A stretch of 7,583 bases of DNA from an uncultured Austwickia sp. GTDB taxonomy: Bacteria; Actinomycetota; Actinomycetes; Actinomycetales; Dermatophilaceae. How positions within the stretch are numbered: position 1 is the stretch's first letter; each line of letters opens with the position of its first letter. Shown in pieces: positions 1 to 7,221 of the stretch. The DNA lies in the NCBI GenBank assembly GCA_934678955.1, contig CAKUSI010000172.1, positions 1-7,583 of the forward strand, in the 5' to 3' direction. The notes under the pieces are model-generated. The model was not told the origin of the DNA and searched no databases. It saw only the letters and a program-made list of their open reading frames with translations. A program made the position numbers and the translations under genes.

Positions 1-142
1 GGTCGAAGTCTCCGCCCAGGGCGTAGGCCAGGGCGAGTTCGCCGTGATCGACGACCTCCGGGGTGAGGCCGCTCGCTCGCAGGCCCTTGGCGACGAAGCT
101 CGCGATGCGGGGCTCGTCCTCCGCGACCAGGATCTTGCTCAC
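1..142 (-). CDS. OmpR-type response regulator, N-terminal fragment
   Basis: This is the start of a response regulator, the cytoplasmic partner of the histidine kinase just upstream. Forty-seven codons are visible from a GTG at 142. The protein begins MSKILVAEDEPRIASF, with a hydrophobic first beta strand followed by the acidic pair E8-D9 that binds Mg2+ in receiver domains, and continues into helix 1 (VAKGLRASG) and strand 2. The window ends after DFD, a few residues before the expected phospho-accepting aspartate, so neither that residue nor the DNA-binding domain can be seen. The start is supported by a strong Shine-Dalgarno run at 147-155. Assignment to the OmpR/PhoB class is inferred from the receiver sequence and the kinase neighbour. 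The histidine kinase frame stays open across this whole stretch, but the receiver match shows that this frame is a real gene. Confidence 0.88.
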   Translation of the reverse strand, partial: MSKILVAEDEPRIASFVAKGLRASGLTPEVVDHGELALAYALGGDFD

Positions 143-1664
143 CGCGCCTCCTCCCGTGCCGTGGCAAGGAAGGACCGCGTGGAGCGCGGTGCCCCGCCCG
201 TCCCTCCGGGCCCTCATCCTGGTCGACTTCCGTTGGCGAGGCGGGCAATTCGAGGACAAAGCGGGCGCCGCCGCCCAGGCTCGACTCGGTAACCCAGGCG
301 GTCCCGCCGTGCGCTCGAGCGATGGCGGCCACGATCGCCAGCCCCAGACCCGACCCTCCGGGCCGCCCGCCGGAGCCCGACCTCCGACGTTCGAAGATGG
401 CCTCCCGCTCGGCCTCGGGGACGCCCGGTCCCGTGTCCCGGACCCAGAGTTGTACGCCTGAGGGCGTGCCCGCCGCGCCGAAGCCGATCGTGTCCCCGGG
501 CCGGGTAGCGGCCACCGCGTTCGCCGCCAGTTGCAGGACCGCCTGGGTGAGCCGCTGAGGGTCGGCCGTGATGCGCCGCGAGTAGATCTGGTCCGCCACC
601 CACCGTCGATCCCCGAGAGGCTGCGCCTTCGCCAGGGAGTCCTCCACGATGGCCGCGACGTCGACCTCGCGCGGCCGAAGGAAGTCGGGGCGACGAGCCT
701 TCGCGAGCAGGATCAGGTCTTCCACAAGGACGCCCATCCGGCCCAACTCGTCCAGCGCCAAGGCGCGCACCTGCTCGACGTCCTGGGGGTCGGCGGCGTC
801 CATCAGCTCCAAGTGACCCTTGATGACGGTGATCGGTGTGCGTAGCTCGTGACCGGCGTCGTCCAGCATCACGCGCTGTGACCCCAGGGCCTCCTGGATC
901 CGGTCCAGCATCGAGTTGAACTGCCGGGCCAGGGTCGCTACCTCGTCGCGGCCCCGGACATCCAGCCTCGTGGACAGGTCGGTCTCGCTGATCGCGGCGG
1001 AGGTGGCGGTGAGTTCCTCGATCGGACGGGTGATCCGGCCCACGAGGAACAACGCGGCGCCGAGCAGCACCGCCCAGGCCAGGACAGCGGCGGACGCATA
1101 GGACCGGATCGTGTCCGAGAGCTCCGCCAGCTCGCGGTCGAGGAAGTACGCGGCCACGAAGTGACTCCGGCGGCCCTGCGAGACGACGGGCATGGCGGCA
1201 TACCGGACTTGGCCGGCCTCGGGGTGGTCGTAGCTGCCCGTGGCGGGTTCCTCGTACCGAGTGACCTGGGAACGGAAGCCGGGGTCGCTACGGAGTGGCC
1301 CCTCACCGGGATCGGACACGATGACCGCGTCGGGGATGTAGCCGAGGAATACCTCGTGCTCGTCGGGCAGGTTGCGCGCGATGAAGACGGTGAGGAGGCG
1401 TTCGGCGTCGTCGAACGGTGCGCGCGTCTGCGGGTCGACCCCGGTCCTCGCGAGTTCGCTGAACTCGGCCACCTCTTGGGCGATGACCCGGTGAGCGCGC
1501 TCCTCGGTGGCGCGCCGCTCCACCAGCAGAGCCGCGGCCCCGGCCGCAAGGAACCCCAGGGCGGACAGGACGGCGATGGCCACGACGATGCGGTCTCGCA
1601 GCGACAGGCCGGGGCGCTCGAAGCCACGGGCGAGGAGGCCGCGGGCACGGGTGACGGCGCGCAT
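1..1664 (-). CDS. Membrane sensor histidine kinase (HAMP/HisKA/HATPase), no stop in window
   Basis: This inner-membrane kinase should autophosphorylate and pass phosphate to the adjacent regulator. From the ATG at 1664 the order is: TM1 about residues 26-48; an extracytoplasmic loop of about 140 residues; TM2 about 189-209; a HAMP-like linker; an H-box DDAGHELRTPITVIKGHLEL with phospho-His near 272; an N-box with Asn near 382 (QLAANAVAAT); G1 box DTGPG near 410; and G2 box GSGLGLAIV near 436. The conserved domain ends at LELPA, about position 240 (475 residues). The start is chosen because TGATG joins the stop of the upstream gene to this ATG; an in-frame ATG at 1679 is an alternative. Oddly, this frame has no stop from 240 to position 1 and runs over the regulator gene. 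One lost base in the G-rich stretch near 186-209 would explain this: the restored frame would end in GTGA at 142-139. The family assignment is firm; the C-terminus is not. Confidence 0.85.
   Translation of the reverse strand, partial: MRAVTRARGLLARGFERPGLSLRDRIVVAIAVLSALGFLAAGAAALLVERRATEERAHRVIAQEVAEFSELARTGVDPQTRAPFDDAERLLTVFIARNLPDEHEVFLGYIPDAVIVSDPGEGPLRSDPGFRSQVTRYEEPATGSYDHPEAGQVRYAAMPVVSQGRRSHFVAAYFLDRELAELSDTIRSYASAAVLAWAVLLGAALFLVGRITRPIEELTATSAAISETDLSTRLDVRGRDEVATLARQFNSMLDRIQEALGSQRVMLDDAGHELRTPITVIKGHLELMDAADPQDVEQVRALALDELGRMGVLVEDLILLAKARRPDFLRPREVDVAAIVEDSLAKAQPLGDRRWVADQIYSRRITADPQRLTQAVLQLAANAVAATRPGDTIGFGAAGTPSGVQLWVRDTGPGVPEAEREAIFERRRSGSGGRPGGSGLGLAIVAAIARAHGGTAWVTESSLGGGARFVLELPASPTEVDQDEGPEGRAGHRAPRGPSLPRHGRRRGEQDPGRGGRAPHRELRRQGPASERPHPGGRRSRRTRPGLRPGRRLR
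147..155 (-). promoter_or_regulatory. Ribosome binding site of the response regulator
   Basis: On the minus strand the sequence GGGAGGAGG lies 4 nt before the GTG at 142, with its GGAGG core a little further back. It is a near-consensus Shine-Dalgarno and fixes the regulator start. It sits inside, or directly after, the tail of the histidine kinase gene. Confidence 0.75.
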
Positions 1665-2125
1665 CAGTCGTCGTCCCATTCGTCGTCGTCATCGTCACGG
1701 TCGTCGAGATCGTCATCGTCCAGAGGCAACGGGTATGGGATGCGGGCGGGCGGCGGGGCCACGGGACGTACGCCGGTCGGGGCGGCGCGGCTCGGCGCAG
1801 GAGCGGACGGCGTGGGAGCGGACGGCGTGGGAGCGGGCGGCGTGGGAGCGGGCGGGAGGCTCGTGGGAGGAGGGCTGGTCGTGGGGGCCGAGGTCGTCGG
1901 GGCGGGGGGCGTCGGCGCGTTGCCCGAGCGTTCGTCCAGGTCAACGACCGGGCCGAGGGGTGGTGCGGAGACGGGGGCGGCGAGGGTCAGAGACAGGCCG
2001 AGGGCTCCGACGAACAGCAGGCAGAGCAACCCCAGGATCGCCGCCCTCGAAGCTCTCATGGTTCCATGCTGCCCCACGCGTTCGCCGGATCGTGACTCTG
2101 CCGCGAACCGCCCCGCGGTCTTCAT
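1664..2125 (-). CDS. Small exported protein with Pro/Thr/Ala-rich middle and Asp-rich C-terminus
   Basis: I do not recognise a named family. The 153-residue protein has a hydrophobic segment at about residues 30-47 (ILGLLCLLFVGALGLSLTL) followed by AAPVSA, which looks like a signal peptide cleaved near residue 54; a single membrane anchor is possible. Residues of about 70-125 are rich in Pro, Thr, Ser and Ala and contain APTPS repeats. The last 18 residues, DDDDLDDRDDDDDEWDDD, hold 14 Asp and one Glu. The start at 2125 is favoured by an ATGA overlap with the upstream kinase stop and an AGAAGGGGG Shine-Dalgarno. An ATG at 2059 gives 131 residues and a more compact signal peptide. Its stop overlaps the histidine kinase start by one base. 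Its position suggests a role in signal detection, perhaps binding cations or cationic molecules outside the cell. That role is inference, with no sequence proof. Confidence 0.72.
   Translation of the reverse strand: MKTAGRFAAESRSGERVGQHGTMRASRAAILGLLCLLFVGALGLSLTLAAPVSAPPLGPVVDLDERSGNAPTPPAPTTSAPTTSPPPTSLPPAPTPPAPTPSAPTPSAPAPSRAAPTGVRPVAPPPARIPYPLPLDDDDLDDRDDDDDEWDDD
1800..1856 (-). repeat. 15-bp tandem repeat encoding APTPS units
   Basis: On the plus strand, the 15-bp unit gagcggacggcgtgg occurs at 1801-1815 and 1816-1830, with one mismatch at 1831-1845, and a decayed copy from 1846. On the coding strand it gives Ala-Pro-Thr-Pro-Ser/Pro units in the exported protein. The near-identical DNA suggests recent duplication, so linker length may vary between strains. 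Confidence 0.85.
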
Positions 2126-3300
2126 GGGTAACCCCCTTCTTGACTGTAATGACGCCGGCGGAAGGCATGGACTGCCAGGAGACGCAGCGCGGTCGTCTCG
2201 CGAAGGCACCGCAGGCGGGTCGCCGACGCGGGATCGCCCGACGGGTGACCACCCGCATCCAGCGCGGCCGAAAGCTCCGCGGCGAACGCGGAGCAGTCCG
2301 CCGGGCGAGCGCCGCGCCTCGCGTAGCGATCGACGTGGGCGAGGAGGTTCGCCACGTCGAGGACGGGGTCGGCCCACGCGGCCGTGTCCCAGTCCAGGAA
2401 CGTCACCCGCGACTCGTGGAGCAGCACCTGACCGTCGTGGAGATCGCGGTGGGACAGCGCGAGATCCGGCGTCGTCACGCAGAACTGGACGAGGCGCCGG
2501 GACATCTGGGGCACCCGATGGCGCAGCAGGTCGGCCTCGTCGTCGGTCAGCGGGGCGAGGGCGAGCGCGGCGGCGGCCCAGCGTCGCAGGACCTGCGCCT
2601 CGTCGCCGCTGGTATGGGTCGGCAGATCAACCCGCGAGGAGGACGATTCGGGGGCGCTGTGAGCGGGCGCGACGGTCGAGGTCGAGGTGGGGTCGGCGTG
2701 GTGGGTCGCTGCTGGCGCCGGCGGACGGACCCGGGCGAGCGCGACGAGGGCCGCCCCGATCTGCCGGCCAGCCTGGCGCGCCTCGGGCTCGTCGGCGCTC
2801 GCGAGCAGCGAGCGCAGGTCCGAGCCCTCGACCTGGTCGAGGACGAGGCGCCCGACCGTGAGGTCCGCGTGGCGCACCACGGGCCGGGCCGGGGCGCCGG
2901 CGGTGCGTCGAAGCAGCATCTCCACGCTCGCGGCCCGGGCGAGCGCGCGCCGCGTGGCCTTCGGACGCGCCGCCTTGACATACCGGCCCTTGGCGTCCCG
3001 CCACACCGCGCGCTTGCCCGGCCGGAGCCCGACCAGGCCCCTCTCTGGGAGTGCTCCGAGCACCGGATCGGCCCCCACGACATCGACGCGATCCCCGCGG
3101 AGGGTCGCCCCGACGAGCCGCCGCGCAGGCGCCGCCCCTTCGTCCGGCGCCTGAGCGAGCAGCTCGAGGACGACGCTGGCCCCCGGGTCGTCGAGATCGG
3201 CGGGCCACGCGCGGCGCACGGCGTGCGGCACGCCGGCCACCACGAGCCCCTCGTCCAGCAGCGCCGCCAGGGCGCGACGGGTGCTGGCGGTCGTGTTCAT
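2122..3300 (-). CDS. APH/choline-kinase-like phosphotransferase (second kinase)
   Basis: This 392-residue protein has an APH-like kinase fold and should transfer phosphate from ATP to a small molecule; the substrate is unknown. The catalytic loop LSHRDLHDGQVLL lies near residues 282-294. It contains the HxD catalytic pair, with Gln where the family usually has the metal-binding Asn. The second metal-binding motif FLDWDTAAWADPVLDVANLLAH follows near residue 300, so the active site looks intact. The N-terminal half carries weaker N-lobe-like sequence (VWRDAKGRYVKAARPKATRRAL), with lysines that could hold ATP. Residues of about 200-230 form a Ser/Thr/Pro-rich linker (ADPTSTSTVAPAHSAPESSSS). The ATG at 3300 overlaps the upstream kinase stop as ATGA, and its own stop overlaps the next gene in the same way. 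It could act on a sugar, a lipid head group or an antibiotic; aminoglycoside resistance is not specifically supported. Confidence 0.82.
   Translation of the reverse strand: MNTTASTRRALAALLDEGLVVAGVPHAVRRAWPADLDDPGASVVLELLAQAPDEGAAPARRLVGATLRGDRVDVVGADPVLGALPERGLVGLRPGKRAVWRDAKGRYVKAARPKATRRALARAASVEMLLRRTAGAPARPVVRHADLTVGRLVLDQVEGSDLRSLLASADEPEARQAGRQIGAALVALARVRPPAPAATHHADPTSTSTVAPAHSAPESSSSRVDLPTHTSGDEAQVLRRWAAAALALAPLTDDEADLLRHRVPQMSRRLVQFCVTTPDLALSHRDLHDGQVLLHESRVTFLDWDTAAWADPVLDVANLLAHVDRYARRGARPADCSAFAAELSAALDAGGHPSGDPASATRLRCLRETTALRLLAVHAFRRRHYSQEGGYP
2132..2140 (-). promoter_or_regulatory. Ribosome binding site for the exported acidic protein
   Basis: AGAAGGGGG ends 6 nt before the ATG at 2125, within the last codons of the upstream kinase gene. 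Together with the ATGA stop/start overlap it supports 2125 rather than 2059 as the start of the exported protein. Confidence 0.6.
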
Positions 3301-4610
3301 CCCAGCACGCCCTCAGCGTGGTCCAGGAGGCGAAGCGTGGCGGCCGGCCAGTCGGCGCGCATCCGCCGGAACGGATCCGGGGAGCGTAGCAGCGCCGCCG
3401 CCGCGAGCACGGCCGGCGCGGGCTCGTCCTCGGTCAACAGGGCGGGAGCGTTCGGTTCCGCCACCCCCTCGAGGACCGCCTGGGCGGTCCAGGTCGCGCT
3501 GTCCCAGCCGCACGGCCACCAACCCCATCGGTCCCAGTCGATGACGTGCAGGTCACCGTCGTCCCCGCGGATGACCTGATCGGGACTGAGGTCGCCGTGC
3601 GCGGGGACGCGACGCCCCAGCGTTTGCGGGTGTTCCCCGAGACGGCGCACCACCGCGCGGGCCCGCTCGCCCAGGCGTGGGTGCAGATCGGCCAGGCCGG
3701 AAGCCACGCGATCGAGCGCCGCCGACAGCCCCTCGTCCCGTCCGCGGGGCGGCGCGCCGCGGCCGGACAACCCGGCGCCGAGCGTGCGGCGCAACTCCTC
3801 CGCCTCGTCGGACGACAGCCGAGTGACGTCGAGGGGGATTCCCTCGACGTAGGGCTCGAGGTGCGGCCTGCGCGCACCGGCATGGAGCCGCAGCAGACGC
3901 CGGGGGCCTCCCGCCGACGCCGAGGCGGCCACCCCGACCCAGCGTCGGGCAGGGTTGTATGACAACGTGCGGGCCGCCCGCAGGACACCGGGCGCGCCAT
4001 CGAGGTCATCGCCCCGCGCACGAAGCCGCCCTCCCGAGACCGCGCCCCCGCGGTCCTGCTCGGGATTCCCCCAGTGGTTTCCCCAGTGACTTCCCCGCGG
4101 GACCGCCTCGGGCTCCCCCCAGGGCTCCCCGGGGTGGCTCGGGTCGGGATCCCGCTGCGGGCCGACCCCCTCCAGGCGAAGGCCGAGGCGCGCGAGTCGC
4201 TGGAGCGCGAGGGCGCGGTCCGCCGCCGCGGGGACGACGAGCAGCGCGTCCCCCGCGTACGCGGCGCCGATCAGGCCACGCTCTCGCGCGACGCGCAGGT
4301 CCTTGGCCGCCTTGGTGGCCCAGTCCGCGGGCCGGAGCGCGCGCACCAGGAGCCAGGGGCCCGCGCCGGCGATCGGCCGGAGCGCGACGCTCACGGAGCG
4401 GTCCCGCTTCAGGCGGATCCGACTCACCTCGTACGCGTCCCTTCGCCGCGCCCCGTCCCCGTGAGCCGCGACGCCTCCCGCGATGACACCCGCAGCGGCC
4501 GCGAGCGCGGCCCCCTCCTCGGGGTCGAGGGCGCGCGCCAGGCCGGGGATGCCCGGGTGACGTGCGATGACCGCGTCGAGCGTGAGGTCCGCGAGCAGGT
4601 CAGGAGACAC
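3297..4610 (-). CDS. APH-like phosphotransferase (first kinase)
   Basis: This 437-residue APH-superfamily protein is a second, diverged small-molecule kinase in the operon. The catalytic loop AHGDLSPDQVIRGDDGDLHVIDWDRWGWWP lies near residues 335-365. It has the catalytic HGD and the metal-binding DWD, again with Gln in place of the usual Asn after the loop. Residues of about 60-125 look like the N-lobe (SVSVALRPIAGAGPWLLVRAL, then an Ala/Lys-rich helix). Residues of about 150-205 form a low-complexity insert rich in Gly, Pro, Trp and Asn (GSHWGNHWGNPEQD), followed by the C-lobe. The GTG start at 4610 has GGAGGTGG just upstream and overlaps the ABC transporter stop by 11 nt. Its stop overlaps the next kinase by 4 nt. 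Two adjacent kinases with the same Gln change suggest divergent duplicates acting on related substrates; this is inference. Confidence 0.8.
   Translation of the reverse strand: MSPDLLADLTLDAVIARHPGIPGLARALDPEEGAALAAAAGVIAGGVAAHGDGARRRDAYEVSRIRLKRDRSVSVALRPIAGAGPWLLVRALRPADWATKAAKDLRVARERGLIGAAYAGDALLVVPAAADRALALQRLARLGLRLEGVGPQRDPDPSHPGEPWGEPEAVPRGSHWGNHWGNPEQDRGGAVSGGRLRARGDDLDGAPGVLRAARTLSYNPARRWVGVAASASAGGPRRLLRLHAGARRPHLEPYVEGIPLDVTRLSSDEAEELRRTLGAGLSGRGAPPRGRDEGLSAALDRVASGLADLHPRLGERARAVVRRLGEHPQTLGRRVPAHGDLSPDQVIRGDDGDLHVIDWDRWGWWPCGWDSATWTAQAVLEGVAEPNAPALLTEDEPAPAVLAAAALLRSPDPFRRMRADWPAATLRLLDHAEGVLG
3826..3850. repeat. 10-bp inverted repeat, 5-nt loop
   Basis: The plus-strand arms acgtcgaggg (3826-3835) and ccctcgacgt (3841-3850) are exact reverse complements around ggatt. 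They lie within the first phosphotransferase gene, coding GIPLDV. There is no T-tract, so it is not an intrinsic terminator. An arm of this length could arise by chance in GC-rich DNA. Confidence 0.45.
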
Positions 4611-6360
4611 GAGCCACCTCCACGAAAGCCTGGTCGCGGATCTGCACGACGCGGTGGGCGCGCTCCAACAACACGGCGTCGTGGGTCACGAGCAGCGTCG
4701 TGCGCCCGGCGAACAGGCGGACGAGGGTGTCGACGACCTCGCGGGCGCTTGCGGCGTCCAACCCGGTGGTCGGCTCGTCGAGCAGGACCACGCGGGGGTC
4801 GCGCAGGAGGGCGCGGGCGACGGCCACCCGCTGCCGCTGCCCGCCGGACAGTGTGGTGCCGCGCTCGGCGATGACCCGGTGGATGCCCTCGGGGTCGCCG
4901 TCCACGAGTGGGCCCAGGTCGGACGCCCGCAGGGCCTCTTCGACCTCGGCGTCGGTGGCGTCCAGGCGCCCGAGGCGGACGTTGTCAGCGAGGGTTCCGG
5001 CGAACAGCACGCTGTCCTGGAGCACGACCGCGACGGCGTCCCGCACGCTCGCGGCCGTGACCTCGTCCAGCGGATGCCCGTCGAGGCGCACGGTGCCGGA
5101 GCGGGGGGTGAGGAAGCGCAGCAGCACCTGGACGAGCGTGGACTTGCCGCAGCCGCTCGGGCCGGTGAGGGCGACCACTTCGCCGGGGCGCACCGTGAGG
5201 TGGGCGTCGCGCAGGATGGCGGGGCCATCCGCATACCCCACCGTGAGATCGCGCACCTCCACCCGGCCGCGGCCCCGTCGTGGCGCCGGCGGCAGGGGGT
5301 AGGCGTCGCCGGCGTCGCGCTCGGGCAGCGCCGCCTCGAGGGTGTCGGCGATCCGCTCGCCCGAGGCGGCGGCGCGCGCGATGCGCCCGGTGTGCTTGGC
5401 GAGATCGCGCAGGGGCTTGAACGTCGTCTTGAGGTAGGTGAGGAAGACGACCAGCTCGCCGGGGCTGATCGCGCCGTCGACCACCCGTTTGCCGCCGAAC
5501 GCGAGGACGACGCCGGTGGCGAGCCCGACGAACAGGTCGGTGCGTCGCTCGAGGCCGGCGGACAACCGCTTGGCCAGCACGCCCTCGGTGAGGCCCTTGA
5601 CGTTCGCCTGCGAGAACCGGGCGCCCATGTGGGAGGCGAGTCCGTATGCCTGCACGGTCCGGACGGCCGCGAACGCCTCGCCGGCGTCGCCCGCGAGCTC
5701 GCCCTCGCGGCGACGCTGCCGGCGTGAGGCGTGGGTGATCCGGCCGCTGGCCCGCCGCCCGGAGGCCAGCATCAGGGGCAGCACCGCGACCACGACGAGC
5801 GCGAGGATGGGGTCGAGCACCAGCACCACCACCAGCATCCCCGCGACGGTGAGCGTGTTGGCGGCGAGGGGCAGCCCGGCGGTCACCCCCGCCTCCTGCA
5901 CCCGACCGACGTCCGAGACGACGCGCGTGACCAGGTCGCCGGCGCGGGATCGGTCGTGGAAGGAGGGGTGCGCGGTCAGCAGCCGCTGATGCACGTGCGC
6001 CCGCAGGTGCGTGGTGACGCGCGCGCCGACGTTCGCGAAGGCGACGGTCGACAGGGTATGCCGCCCCGCCCGCAGCGCCGCCACCGCGACGACCGCCACC
6101 CCCGCGCCGATCAGGAGGCGCGTGAGGCCGGCGTCGACCGGGCGGCCCAGGGCGGCCGGGATCACCCCGTCGATGACCCACTGGACCGGCCAGGGCTCCA
6201 GCAGCCTCGCGAGGACCTCCAGCAGGAGCGCGGCGACCCCACCCGCCGCGAGCTTGCCGGAACCGTGCAGGTGGGGGCGAAGCAGGCGCAGCGTCCGGCG
6301 CAGGGCCGACGCGTCCAGCTCGGCGCCCCCGGTCGGGGTGGACCGACCCGTGCGGCTCAC
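4600..6360 (-). CDS. ABC exporter half-transporter (fused permease and ATPase)
   Basis: This 586-residue inner-membrane protein should dimerise and drive export with ATP. The N-terminal half is a type I exporter membrane domain with hydrophobic segments at about residues 35-58, 80-102, 162-200 and 272-310, consistent with six helices. The C-terminal ATPase is complete: Walker A GPSGCGKST near 400, Q-loop VVLQD near 447, signature LSGGQRQRVAVARALL near 503, Walker B VVLLDEPT near 525, and the switch His of LLVTHD near 559. The length is normal for a homodimeric exporter of the MsbA/LmrA kind. The GTG at 6360 overlaps the glycosyltransferase stop as GTGA and has only a weak Shine-Dalgarno, suggesting coupled translation. 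The cargo cannot be read from sequence. With a glycosyltransferase before it and two kinases after it, a glycosylated or phosphorylated lipid, glycan or secondary metabolite is a reasonable guess. Confidence 0.93.
   Translation of the reverse strand: MSRTGRSTPTGGAELDASALRRTLRLLRPHLHGSGKLAAGGVAALLLEVLARLLEPWPVQWVIDGVIPAALGRPVDAGLTRLLIGAGVAVVAVAALRAGRHTLSTVAFANVGARVTTHLRAHVHQRLLTAHPSFHDRSRAGDLVTRVVSDVGRVQEAGVTAGLPLAANTLTVAGMLVVVLVLDPILALVVVAVLPLMLASGRRASGRITHASRRQRRREGELAGDAGEAFAAVRTVQAYGLASHMGARFSQANVKGLTEGVLAKRLSAGLERRTDLFVGLATGVVLAFGGKRVVDGAISPGELVVFLTYLKTTFKPLRDLAKHTGRIARAAASGERIADTLEAALPERDAGDAYPLPPAPRRGRGRVEVRDLTVGYADGPAILRDAHLTVRPGEVVALTGPSGCGKSTLVQVLLRFLTPRSGTVRLDGHPLDEVTAASVRDAVAVVLQDSVLFAGTLADNVRLGRLDATDAEVEEALRASDLGPLVDGDPEGIHRVIAERGTTLSGGQRQRVAVARALLRDPRVVLLDEPTTGLDAASAREVVDTLVRLFAGRTTLLVTHDAVLLERAHRVVQIRDQAFVEVARVS
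4614..4621 (-). promoter_or_regulatory. Ribosome binding site of the first phosphotransferase
   Basis: GGAGGTGG on the minus strand has its GGAGG core 6 nt before the GTG at 4610. It lies inside the end of the ABC transporter gene and decides the phosphotransferase start. Confidence 0.6.
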
Positions 6361-6973
6361 GGCGTCGCCCCGAGCGTCGCGAGCGGGAGGGGTGGGGCCG
6401 CGCCCACCCGGGCGAGGACGTCGCGCGCGATCGCCGACCAGGAGAACCTCTCCCGGGCGGCCGCTCGACCCGCGCGCCCCAGCCGTTCCCTGGCGCCGGG
6501 GTCGCGGACGAGCATCCGCAGCGCGTCGGTCAGCGCGTCGACGTCGCCGGCCGGCGTGAGCAGCGCCTCCTCCGGACGCAGCAGCCGCGGGAGGTCCGCC
6601 ACGGCGGCGCTCACGGTCGGCAGGCCCGCGGCGAGGTATTCGAAGACCTTGAGGGGGGAGAAGTATGCGTCCCCGGCCGGGTAGGGAGCGCAGGCGATGT
6701 CGGCGCGGGCCAGCAGCGCCGGCACCTCCTTGGGGGCGACCGCGCCCGTGGCCTCGTACGGGATCCCCGCGGCCTGCGCTGCCGCGAGAACCTCTCCGCG
6801 CAGCGGCCCGTCACCGACGAGCAGCAGCCGCACCCGGTCGCCGCCGGCGACCAGCCGTGCCGCGGCCGTGACCAGCTCCTGCGGGGCGTGCCAGGGCCGG
6901 AACGTCCCCACGAACGCAATCACGGGCGCGTCCGAACGGCTGCCGGGCGCGGCGGTGAACCGGTCCGGGTCGA

Positions 6974-6980
6974 CCCCTTC
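6974..6980 (-). other. Frameshift site in the glycosyltransferase gene
   Basis: On the minus strand this reads GAAGGGG, followed by TCGACC. The upstream frame gives Pro-Lys-Gly-Ser-Thr and the downstream frame Pro-Glu-Gly-Val-Asp. Adding one G to the four-G run gives Pro-Lys-Gly-Val-Asp and joins both domains; adding a C after GAA would give the canonical Pro-Asn-Gly-Val-Asp. Confidence 0.8.
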
Positions 6981-7221
6981 GGGATCGTGAGGACCGGCAC
7001 CCCGGACTCCTCGGCGGCCCAGGCGGCCACCGGCGAGCTGACCGCGTAGGGGAGATGCGCCGCGCGGATCGCCTGCCGCGTCATGGCCGTGGCCCGGTCC
7101 GCGTCGACGAGCACGCGGTGCGTGGCCTGCTCGGTCACCAGGGGCGCGTTGATCTCCAGGACCGTCCGGGCCCCGAGGTCGCGCGCGGTCTGCAGCGTGC
7201 GGGCGCTCCACAGCCCGTATC

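Noticed and set aside
1800..1856. CRISPR-like array
   Set aside because: The units are directly adjacent with no spacers, only 15 bp long, and encode an in-frame peptide repeat.
3126..3153. 8-bp inverted repeat caggcgcc / ggcgcctg with a 12-nt loop
   Set aside because: Arms this short are expected by chance in GC-rich sequence of this length.
1507..3579. Long plus-strand open frame of 690 codons, with others at 1161-2861 and 4567-5727
   Set aside because: These are antisense to genes with clear motifs, cross gene boundaries, and are rich in Arg/Gly/Pro without recognisable domains. Long stop-free antisense frames are expected in very GC-rich DNA.
2122..4610. Aminoglycoside resistance genes
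   Set aside because: Only the general APH kinase fold is visible. The APH superfamily covers many substrates, and the operon context does not show antibiotic production or resistance specifically.
6971..6984. Programmed -1 ribosomal frameshift as the leading explanation
   Set aside because: There is no classical X-XXY-YYZ heptamer, a programmed shift in this family is not known to me, and a lost base is simpler. It is kept only as an alternative.
6983..7211. Upstream part of the second glycosyltransferase frame as a separate gene start
   Set aside because: Its sequence is compositionally biased and lacks family motifs, whereas the other frame over the same DNA carries the GT4 N-terminal domain. 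It is a shadow up to the frameshift.
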